Part shown: one piece after another, positions 15,628 to 21,701 of the stretch | Position numbering within the stretch: the first letter of the stretch is position 1 | Layout: every line of letters begins with the position of its first letter | Assembly (NCBI GenBank): GCA_900320415.1 | Contig: ONSE01000059.1 | Span: 1 to 21,701 of the forward strand | Length of the DNA: 21,701 nucleotides | Reading direction: 5' to 3' | Source: an uncultured Eubacteriales bacterium | GTDB taxonomy: Bacteria; Bacillota; Clostridia; Oscillospirales; Acutalibacteraceae | The notes under the pieces: generated by a model | Database searches by the model: none | Told to the model about the DNA's origin: nothing | What the model saw: only the letters and a program-made list of their open reading frames with translations | Translations under genes and position numbers: made by a program

Positions 15628-16758
15628 ATGGCTATGGACAGACAGACAGCACTTGACACCGCTATCAAGCAGCTTGAAAAACAATTCGGAAAGGGCGCGG
15701 TGATGCGCCTCGGCGAAAATAAACACATGAACGTGGAACACATCCCCACAGGCTCGCTCGCGCTCGACGTCGCGCTCGGCATCGGCGGTCTGCCCCGCGG
15801 CAGAATCGTGGAGATCTACGGTCCCGAGTCCTCGGGTAAAACCACCCTCTCCCTGCACTGCATCGCAGAGGGTCAGAAAAACGGCGGCAACGTCGCCTTC
15901 ATCGACGTTGAGCACGCGCTCGATCCCGTTTACGCGGAAGCTCTCGGCGTCAACATCAACGAGCTGCTGGTTTCCCAGCCCGACACGGGTGAGGACGCGC
16001 TCGAAATCGCCGAGGGTCTGATCCGAAGCGGCGCGATCGACGTCATCGTCATCGACTCTGTAGCGGCTCTCGTTCCCAAGGCGGAAATCGAGGGCGAGAT
16101 GGGTGACTCTCACGTCGGTCTGCACGCGCGTCTGATGTCACAGGCTCTCAGAAAGCTTGCGGGCGCGATCAACAAGAGCAACTGCGTCGCCATCTTCATC
16201 AACCAGCTGCGTGAAAAGGTAGGCGTCGTCTACGGCAACCCCGAGGTGACCACCGGCGGCCGTGCGCTGAAATTCTACAGCTCCGTCCGCATTGAGATCC
16301 GCAAGGGTGAGGCGATCAAGGTCAACGGTGAGATCGTCGGCAACCACACCAAGGCGAAGGTCGTCAAGAACAAGCTCGCTCCGCCGTTCAAGACCGCGGA
16401 ATTCGATATCATGTACGGCGAGGGAATCTCGCGCGAGGGCGAGCTGCTTGACCTCGCGGTAGAGGCGGAGGTCGTCCAGAAGGCGGGCGCGTGGTTCAGC
16501 TATAAGGGGCAGCGCCTCGGACAGGGCCGCGACAAGGTCAAGGAGCTGTTCCGCAACGATCCCGAGCTGGTAAAGCAGATTGAAACCGAGCTCTGGCAGA
16601 ATATCGACAAGCTCTATGCCAAGAAGGCCACCGCAAAGTCCACCGCCAAATCCAAGTCCAAGGCTAAGGTGACCGAGGTAGAGGAAGCCGCTGATGACGG
16701 AGCAAACGGAACCGAAGGCGGTTCCGCGAACATCGACGCGATGGTTGACGACGAATGA
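15628..16758 (+). CDS. recA: RecA recombinase
   Basis: This is a 376-residue RecA that forms filaments on single-stranded DNA, catalyses strand exchange and stimulates LexA self-cleavage. Walker A GPESSGKT (65-72), the VIVIDSVAALVPKAEIEGE region with Walker B (about 139-157) and the L2 loop block GNPEVTTGGRALKFYSSVR (about 206-224) are intact. The last 45 residues form a Lys/Ala/Ser-rich linker and an acidic tail ending in MVDDE, which in RecA proteins regulates DNA binding. GGAGGT eight bases upstream fixes the ATG. The stop overlaps the recX start (ATGA). The gene heads a run of six same-strand genes with gaps under 60 bases. Confidence 0.98.
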   Translation: MAMDRQTALDTAIKQLEKQFGKGAVMRLGENKHMNVEHIPTGSLALDVALGIGGLPRGRIVEIYGPESSGKTTLSLHCIAEGQKNGGNVAFIDVEHALDPVYAEALGVNINELLVSQPDTGEDALEIAEGLIRSGAIDVIVIDSVAALVPKAEIEGEMGDSHVGLHARLMSQALRKLAGAINKSNCVAIFINQLREKVGVVYGNPEVTTGGRALKFYSSVRIEIRKGEAIKVNGEIVGNHTKAKVVKNKLAPPFKTAEFDIMYGEGISREGELLDLAVEAEVVQKAGAWFSYKGQRLGQGRDKVKELFRNDPELVKQIETELWQNIDKLYAKKATAKSTAKSKSKAKVTEVEEAADDGANGTEGGSANIDAMVDDE

Positions 16759-17351
16759 GGATCACCGATATCCGCCCGTGCCGCAAATCGCTCAGCGCCG
16801 TCTATATTGACGGCGAGTTCGCCGTGAAGCTCGACACCCGGACGCTGCTGGAAAACCGCGTGGACGTGGGAAAAGAGCTGGACGATGAGGAGCTGCGCGG
16901 GCTGATTTCTCTGAGCAACGAGCGGCGCGCCAAGGAAAAAGCGCTTTGGCTGATTTCCTACCGCAGTCACTCCAAAAAGGAGCTGCGTGACAAAATGCGC
17001 CGCACCTGCGACCCGGACGCCACCGAAAAAGCGGTGGAGCGCATGGAAGAGCTGGGACTCGTCGATGACGAGAGCTTCGCGCGCGCCTACGCCGGCAAGC
17101 TGATTTTCGAAAAAAAAATGTCCAAGCGCGCGGCCGTCTTTGAGCTGAGGCGCAAGGGCATCGACAGCGAAACCATCGACGAGGTTCTCGGCGAAATAGA
17201 TGTAGACTACCAACAACAGATAATAGATATTATTGAGCGCAGATATCCTCACATCGAGGACGAAAAAATCCGCCGCCGCGCTGTGGCCGCACTGCAGCGG
17301 CTCGGCTACGGCTGGGAGGATATCCGATCGGCGCTCGACAGCTTTGAATAA
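16755..17351 (+). CDS. recX: RecX, regulator of RecA
   Basis: This 198-residue protein belongs to the RecX family, all-helical cytoplasmic proteins that bind the RecA filament and modulate it. A variable N-terminus (about 1-55) precedes three tandem three-helix repeats. Signatures include ALWLISYRSHSKKELRDKM (63-81), VERMEELGLVDDESFARAYA (97-116), KRAAVFELRRKGI and a final RRAVAALQRLGYGWEDIRSAL. The ATG overlaps the recA stop codon, so it is translationally coupled to recA, the usual arrangement. Length is slightly shorter than in Bacillus RecX but typical for Clostridia. Confidence 0.92.
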   Translation: MRITDIRPCRKSLSAVYIDGEFAVKLDTRTLLENRVDVGKELDDEELRGLISLSNERRAKEKALWLISYRSHSKKELRDKMRRTCDPDATEKAVERMEELGLVDDESFARAYAGKLIFEKKMSKRAAVFELRRKGIDSETIDEVLGEIDVDYQQQIIDIIERRYPHIEDEKIRRRAVAALQRLGYGWEDIRSALDSFE

Positions 17352-17405
17352 ATCCGCCCGTCAGAACATCGGGTGAATCCATACTAACAGCAAGGAATGA
17401 CGCAT

Positions 17406-18740
17406 ATGAATGAAAAGATCGGCATTGTCTCGCTCGGCTGCGCCAAAAATCAGGTAGACGCGGAGCAGCTGCTCTATACGCTCAGGGAGCGCGGCTATCA
17501 ACTGGTCAGCGACCCTGCCGACGCGGACGCGGTGATCGTAAACACCTGCGGCTTTATCGAATCCGCCAAACAGGAGAGCATTGACGAGATCATCGAGCTG
17601 GGCAAGCTCAAGCGCGAGGGCACCATCCGCGCGATCATCGTGACGGGATGTCTCGCGGAGCGTTACCAAAACGAAATCACCAAACAGCTCTATGAGATCG
17701 ACGCCGCGGTGGGAATCGGCGCGAACGCGCAGATTGCCGACATCGTAGAAAAGACGCTGGGCGGCGAGAAAACCGAGATCTTCCCCGACAAGCTCTCGCT
17801 GCCCCTCAACGGAGGCAGGGTTCAGTCCACCCCCTTCTACACCGCGTACCTCAAAATCGCGGAGGGCTGCGACAACTGCTGCACCTACTGCGCCATTCCG
17901 CTCATCCGCGGCAGGTTCCGCAGCCGTGAGATGGAGGATGTTCTGAGTGAGGCGCGTACCCTCGCCGCCAACGGCGTGAGGGAGCTGAATGTCATCGCGC
18001 AGGACACCACGCGCTACGGCGAGGATCTCTACGGCACACCGCAGCTCACCAAGCTGCTCAGAGAGCTGTGCAAAATTGACGGCTTTCGCTGGATCCGCGT
18101 GCTCTACTGCTATCCCGACCGCGTCACCGACGAGCTGATCGAGGTGATGGCGGCCGAGGACAAGATCGTGAAATATATCGACCTTCCCCTGCAGCACTGC
18201 AGCGGCGAAATTCTGCGCCGCATGAACCGCCGCGGCGATAAGGAGAGTCTGACTGCACTGCTCCAAAAAATCAAGGACAAAATCCCGAACGTAGTATTCC
18301 GCTCCACCTTTATTACGGGCTTCCCCGGGGAAACCGAGGAGCAGTTCGAGGAGCTGGCAGAATTCGCGGACGAGATCCGCTTCCAGCGTCTGGGATGCTT
18401 CCCCTATTCTCAGGAGGAGGACACACCTGCGGCACTCATGCCCGATCAGATCGACGACGAGATCAAGCAGGAGCGCGCGGAAATCATTATGGACAATCAG
18501 CAGACCATCATGGCGGAATACTGTGAAAGCCTGCTTGACACCGATATCGAGGTGCTCGTGGAGGGCTTTGACCGCATCGCCGAGTGCTTCTTCGGCAGAA
18601 CCTACGCTGACGCGCCCGAGGTGGACGGCTGCGTGTTCTTCACCTGCGGTGACAAAAAGCCCAAGGCAGGAGATTTTGTCAGGGTCCACATCGACGACTA
18701 TCTCGGCTGCGACCCTGTCGGCACCATGATTGACGAGTAA
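17406..18740 (+). CDS. rimO: RimO, ribosomal protein S12 methylthiotransferase
   Basis: This is a 444-residue radical-SAM enzyme that adds a methylthio group to the conserved aspartate of ribosomal protein S12. The N-terminal UPF0004 domain carries cluster ligands C12, C48 and C82 (SLGCAKNQVD, NTCGFIE, TGCLAERY). The radical-SAM motif C155-x3-C159-x2-C162 lies in EGCDNCCTYCAIPLIRG. A C-terminal TRAM domain follows (about 375-440). SLGCAKNQVD and the PLQHCS motif fit RimO rather than MiaB. An ATG nine bases further upstream is possible, but AAGGA is correctly spaced only for the ATG at 17406. It lies in the recA run with no visible promoter of its own. Confidence 0.93.
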   Translation: MNEKIGIVSLGCAKNQVDAEQLLYTLRERGYQLVSDPADADAVIVNTCGFIESAKQESIDEIIELGKLKREGTIRAIIVTGCLAERYQNEITKQLYEIDAAVGIGANAQIADIVEKTLGGEKTEIFPDKLSLPLNGGRVQSTPFYTAYLKIAEGCDNCCTYCAIPLIRGRFRSREMEDVLSEARTLAANGVRELNVIAQDTTRYGEDLYGTPQLTKLLRELCKIDGFRWIRVLYCYPDRVTDELIEVMAAEDKIVKYIDLPLQHCSGEILRRMNRRGDKESLTALLQKIKDKIPNVVFRSTFITGFPGETEEQFEELAEFADEIRFQRLGCFPYSQEEDTPAALMPDQIDDEIKQERAEIIMDNQQTIMAEYCESLLDTDIEVLVEGFDRIAECFFGRTYADAPEVDGCVFFTCGDKKPKAGDFVRVHIDDYLGCDPVGTMIDE

Positions 18741-18765
18741 TACTATTTAAAAAGCAGGTACACCC

Positions 18766-19353
18766 ATGAATTTACCGAATAAACTGACATTGGGAAGAAT
18801 TATTCTGGTGCCGCTCTTTGTGGCGCTGCTGCTCATCGACTTCCCTATGCACACCGCCGCTGCGCTGCTTGCGTTTATCGCGGCGTCCGTCACGGATCTG
18901 CTGGACGGCAAGATCGCGCGCAAGCGCAACCTTGTCACCGATTTCGGCAAGTTTGCCGATCCCCTGGCAGATAAAATCCTTGTGCTCGCGACTCTGCTGT
19001 GCTTTGTCCAAAACGGCTGGTGCGACTGCGTGGCGGTCATTGCCGTGCTGTTCCGCGAGTTCACCGTCACCTCGATACGGCTGATTGCCGCGGCAAAGGG
19101 AGAGGTCATTGCCGCCAACATCTGGGGAAAGGTCAAGACCGTCACACAGATGGTCGCGATCATCGCGATTCTCGTTTTCCGCGCGGCTTATGATTTTGCC
19201 GCTCCCCTTTTGCCTGCTTCGGCACCCTTTGAGAGCATCAGCGGATGGCTTTTCTGGTCAGGCGAGGCGCTGATCTGGATCTCCACCTTCTTCGCCATCC
19301 TTTCGGGCGTGATTTATGTCGCGCAGAATTATCACTTTATCTCGGAAAAATAA
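18766..19353 (+). CDS. pgsA: PgsA, CDP-diacylglycerol-glycerol-3-phosphate 3-phosphatidyltransferase
   Basis: This 195-residue integral membrane enzyme makes phosphatidylglycerol phosphate from CDP-diacylglycerol and glycerol-3-phosphate. The complete CDP-alcohol phosphotransferase motif is present: D44-x2-D47-G48-x2-A51-R52-x8-G61-x3-D65-x3-D69. MNLPNKLTLGRI is the characteristic N-terminus. Several hydrophobic helices follow, at about 11-40, 70-95, 125-145 and 165-190. It starts 25 bases after rimO, a neighbour pair common in Firmicutes. The cinA gene often found between pgsA and recA is absent here. Confidence 0.94.
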   Translation: MNLPNKLTLGRIILVPLFVALLLIDFPMHTAAALLAFIAASVTDLLDGKIARKRNLVTDFGKFADPLADKILVLATLLCFVQNGWCDCVAVIAVLFREFTVTSIRLIAAAKGEVIAANIWGKVKTVTQMVAIIAILVFRAAYDFAAPLLPASAPFESISGWLFWSGEALIWISTFFAILSGVIYVAQNYHFISEK

Positions 19354-19372
19354 CGGATTCGGATGTGATTCT

Positions 19373-20011
19373 TTGTTTGAGACACGCAATTCAGATATCA
19401 GGGCCGTCCTGGAACGCGACCCCGCCGCCCGCAGTCAGTGGGAGGTGCGTTTCCTCTACTCGGGTTACAAGGCGGTGCGCTCCCACAGACGGGCTCACTG
19501 GTTCCTCGAGCACGGTCACCCCTTCATCGCGCGGTGGATCTCACAGCGTAGCCGACACAAGACGGGCATCGAGATCCATCCCGGAGCACAAATCGGCAAG
19601 GGACTGTTCATCGACCACGGCATGGGCGTGGTGATCGGAGAAACCACCATCATCGGCGACAACTGCACCATTTATCAAAACGTCACCCTCGGCGGCACGG
19701 GCAAGGACACGGGAAAACGCCATCCCACCCTCGGCAACAACGTGCTGGTCGGCTCAGGCGCGAAGGTGCTGGGTCCCTTCAAGGTAGGCGACAACGCGCG
19801 GATCGCGGCAGGCGCCGTCGTTCTCAGCGAGATCCCTCCCAACTCTACCGCGGTGGGCGTTCCCGCGAGGGTCGTGAAGGTCAACGGCATCCGCAGCGAA
19901 ACTCTCGATCAGATCCACATTTCCGACCCCGTGGCGCAGGCGCTATGCAAACTCCAGTACCGCATTGAGGAGCTGGAAAAGCAAATACAGGAATTAAAAA
20001 GCAAGGAGTAA
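19373..20011 (+). CDS. cysE: CysE, serine O-acetyltransferase
   Basis: This is a 212-residue hexapeptide-repeat enzyme that acetylates L-serine with acetyl-CoA, the first step of cysteine synthesis. The N-terminal helical part (about 1-60) includes ERDPAARSQWEV. The left-handed beta-helix has TGIEIHPGAQIGKGLFIDHG, the catalytic-site block HGMGVVIGETTIIGDN and GGTGKDTGKRHPTLG. A C-terminal coiled coil (EELEKQIQELKSKE) ends the protein. The frame is open back to an ATG at 19316 inside pgsA. Family alignment (Bacillus begins MF...DIxxVxxxDPAARS) instead points to the TTG at 19373, with GGATGTG upstream, 19 bases after pgsA. It is followed immediately by cysS, the classic cysE-cysS pair. Confidence 0.93.
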   Translation: MFETRNSDIRAVLERDPAARSQWEVRFLYSGYKAVRSHRRAHWFLEHGHPFIARWISQRSRHKTGIEIHPGAQIGKGLFIDHGMGVVIGETTIIGDNCTIYQNVTLGGTGKDTGKRHPTLGNNVLVGSGAKVLGPFKVGDNARIAAGAVVLSEIPPNSTAVGVPARVVKVNGIRSETLDQIHISDPVAQALCKLQYRIEELEKQIQELKSKE

Positions 20012-20015
20012 GGCT

Positions 20016-21422
20016 ATGATTTTATACAACTCTCTCGGACAGACCAAGCAGGAATTCATCCCCCACGAGGGCAACAGAGTGAATATGTACACCTGCGGTC
20101 CCACCGTCTATCACTTCGCCCACATCGGCAACCTCCGCACCTATATCATGGAGGATGTGCTGGAAAAATATCTGCGTTTCGCGGGCTACGACGTCAAGCG
20201 CGTAATGAATATCACCGATGTCGGACACCTCTCCAGCGACGCGGACACGGGCGAGGACAAGATGCTCGCGGGCGCGAAGCGCGAACACAAGTCTGTTATG
20301 GAAATCGCGAAGTTCTACACCGACGCGTTTTTCGCGGACTGCGAAAAGCTCAACATCAAGCGTCCCGATGTGGTGGAGCCTGCCACCAACTGTATCGCGG
20401 AGTTTATCGAGATGATCTCCGTGCTCCTTGAAAAGGGCTACGCCTATCTCGCGGGCGGCAACGTCTATTTTGACACCTCCAAGCTCGACACCTACTATGT
20501 TTTCGGCAACATGAACGAGGAGGATCTGGCAGTCGGCGTGCGTGACAGCGTCGAGGAGGACGAGAACAAGCGCAACAAAACCGATTTTGTACTCTGGTTC
20601 ACCAAGTCCAAGTTTGACTCGCAGGAGCTGAAGTGGGAATCCCCGTGGGGACTCGGCTATCCCGGCTGGCACATCGAGTGCTCCAGCATCAGCTGCAAGC
20701 ACTGCGGCGAATATCTTGACATTCATTGCGGCGGCATCGACAATGCTTTCCCCCACCACACCAATGAGATTGCCCAGTCGGAGGCATATCTCGGTCACAA
20801 ATGGTGCGGCTACTGGTTCCATGTGCTCCATCTCAATGACGCGCGCGGAAAGATGAGCAAGTCGAAGGGAGACTTCCTGACCGTGTCCCTGCTCGAGAGC
20901 AAGGGCTACAACCCGGTGGTTTACCGTATGTTCTGCCTGCAGAGCCACTACCGCAAACCCCTCACCTTCTCCTACGAGAGCCTTGAAAACACCGCAAAGG
21001 CGTATGACAAGCTGATTAAGCGCATTTCCGCGCTCGGCGCGGAGGGAGATGTTGAACAGGACAAGGCGGACGCGCTTCTTGCGTCCTTCCGCGAGGCGCT
21101 CGACAACGACCTCAACACCTCTCTCGCCCTCACCTGCGTTTATGACACTCTCAAGGCTGACGCGAACGACGCGACAAAAAGATATGTCATCGCGGAGATG
21201 GACAAGGTGCTCTCCCTCGACCTGATTCAGGAGGCACAGGAGTCCGAGAACAACGCTGACGACGCGCTGAGTACGGAGATCGAGGCGTTGATCGCGCAGC
21301 GCGCCGAAGCGAGAGCCAACAAGGACTGGGCGACCGCTGACGCGATCCGCGACAAGCTCAAGGAAATGCACGTCGTTCTGCTCGACACCAAGGACGGCGT
21401 AAGCTGGTCAATTGAATCCTGA
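20016..21422 (+). CDS. cysS: CysS, cysteinyl-tRNA synthetase
   Basis: This is a 468-residue class I aminoacyl-tRNA synthetase that charges tRNA-Cys. The HIGH-type motif is HIGN (36-39) within MYTCGPTVYHFAHIGN, and KMSKSKG is at 279-285. Zinc ligands are visible as C27, C222 (HIECSS) and H247/H248 with E251 (FPHHTNEIAQSE). The C-terminal helical domain and anticodon-binding tail are complete. AAGGAG upstream overlaps the cysE stop region; the gap is only four bases. The gene ends the recA-cysS run and is followed by a strong terminator. No T-box leader is seen upstream of cysE-cysS. Confidence 0.97.
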   Translation: MILYNSLGQTKQEFIPHEGNRVNMYTCGPTVYHFAHIGNLRTYIMEDVLEKYLRFAGYDVKRVMNITDVGHLSSDADTGEDKMLAGAKREHKSVMEIAKFYTDAFFADCEKLNIKRPDVVEPATNCIAEFIEMISVLLEKGYAYLAGGNVYFDTSKLDTYYVFGNMNEEDLAVGVRDSVEEDENKRNKTDFVLWFTKSKFDSQELKWESPWGLGYPGWHIECSSISCKHCGEYLDIHCGGIDNAFPHHTNEIAQSEAYLGHKWCGYWFHVLHLNDARGKMSKSKGDFLTVSLLESKGYNPVVYRMFCLQSHYRKPLTFSYESLENTAKAYDKLIKRISALGAEGDVEQDKADALLASFREALDNDLNTSLALTCVYDTLKADANDATKRYVIAEMDKVLSLDLIQEAQESENNADDALSTEIEALIAQRAEARANKDWATADAIRDKLKEMHVVLLDTKDGVSWSIES

Positions 21423-21438
21423 TTTTTTTGTGAAAACA

Positions 21439-21467
21439 GTATAAAATATCCGCCCCTTCCATATATA
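21439..21467 (+). promoter_or_regulatory. Possible sporulation-type promoter of the PdaB-like gene
   Basis: GTATA (21439-21443), 16 bases, then CATATATA (21460-21467) resembles SigE/SigG-class promoters, where the -10 begins with CATA. Initiation would fall near 21474, at the end of the terminator loop, giving a short leader that begins next to the SD. This is pattern matching only; no good sigma-A promoter is visible here. Confidence 0.35.
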
Positions 21468-21490
21468 TTGTATCGGAAGGGGCGTTTTTT
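21451..21490 (+). terminator. Rho-independent terminator of the recA-cysS run
   Basis: CGCCCCTTCC (21451-21460) and GGAAGGGGCG (21475-21484) form a perfect 10-bp stem around a 14-base AT-rich loop, followed by TTTTTT (21485-21490). The next gene's ATG begins directly after the T-run, and the 3' arm carries its only SD-like sequence. Confidence 0.93.
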
Positions 21491-21701
21491 ATGAAGCTAT
21501 TGATTCTCACCAAGCGCAGCTTGGTCTCCATCGGATTTTGCATGATCATCGGTGTGCTGGCGGCGGCTGTCGCGGTCACCTCCACCGTGAGAGCGGTGCA
21601 GACCGCCGCGCAGCCAAAGGAAATCCCGATTTACCGTGTACAGTCGGACAAAAAAGAGGTCGCCATCTCCTTTGACGCTGCGTGGGGCAACGAGGAGACG
21701 G
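21491..21701 (+). CDS. PdaB-like polysaccharide deacetylase, 5' part only
   Basis: The first 70 codons are visible; the gene runs off the window. The product starts with a signal anchor (KLLILTKRS then a hydrophobic segment, about 11-30). After a short linker come IPIYRVQSDKKEVAISFDAAWGNEET, whose VAISFDAAWG block is the first NodB-domain motif of the sporulation-associated polysaccharide deacetylases (PdaB-like). Such proteins act outside the membrane on spore cortex or peptidoglycan. The SD GGAAGGGG lies eight bases before the ATG inside the terminator stem. Assignment to the deacetylase family is firm; the exact subfamily cannot be settled from the fragment. Confidence 0.85.
   Translation, partial: MKLLILTKRSLVSIGFCMIIGVLAAAVAVTSTVRAVQTAAQPKEIPIYRVQSDKKEVAISFDAAWGNEET

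Noticed and set aside
17354..17374. Stem CCCG...CGGG between recX and rimO as a terminator
   Set aside because: It has only four pairs and no U-tract; recX-rimO is more likely continuous.
19316..19372. Upstream ATG for cysE overlapping pgsA
   Set aside because: It would add residues unlike any CysE N-terminus and overlap pgsA by 38 bases. The TTG at 19373 aligns with family starts and has a purine-rich SD.

Overview
This 21.7 kb window is a gene-dense, fairly GC-rich chromosome segment from a Gram-positive, probably spore-forming member of the Clostridia. I would guess an Oscillospirales/Ruminococcaceae-type organism, but I cannot fix the genus. The reasons are a ctsR-mcsA-mcsB-clpC operon with CtsR boxes, a SigH-like sigma factor, a PdaB-like polysaccharide deacetylase, TrmK, DUF1385 and DUF1858 proteins, strong GGAGG-type Shine-Dalgarno (SD) sites, and sigma-A-type promoters. 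Nearly every base is explained by conserved core genes. I see no mobile element, CRISPR array, rRNA or tRNA, and no gene-free stretch longer than 300 bp.

Layout. Positions 1-5800 are transcribed leftward. At the far left a promoter and SD point to a gene that starts just outside the window. Next comes the class III heat-shock operon ctsR-mcsA-mcsB-clpC (4597 to 122), with its promoter, three CtsR boxes and a terminator. Upstream of it lie a small CxxC zinc-ribbon protein and a SigH-like sigma factor, which share a promoter and a terminator. From 5.9 kb everything is transcribed rightward: comM/yifB; a coupled trio DUF1858-trmK-nif3-like; trmB; a lipoprotein with its response regulator and histidine kinase; DUF1385-prmC; then a long recA-recX-rimO-pgsA-cysE-cysS run. 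A strong terminator follows cysS, and it abuts the 5' end of a PdaB-like gene that leaves the window.

How the genes work together. CtsR represses the clp operon. McsA and McsB mark proteins with phosphoarginine, and ClpC (with ClpP encoded elsewhere) degrades them. RecA/RecX and ComM concern recombination and DNA uptake. TrmK, TrmB, RimO, PrmC and CysS concern tRNA, ribosome and translation factors, and CysE supplies cysteine precursor upstream of CysS. PgsA makes phosphatidylglycerol phosphate. The two-component system with its neighbouring lipoprotein is the least characterised functional module.

The most interesting non-coding point is at the right end. The 3' arm of the cysS terminator contains the SD of the PdaB-like gene, and a possible sporulation-type promoter lies within and just upstream of the same hairpin. 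I did not find a convincing novel defence or mobile system here.
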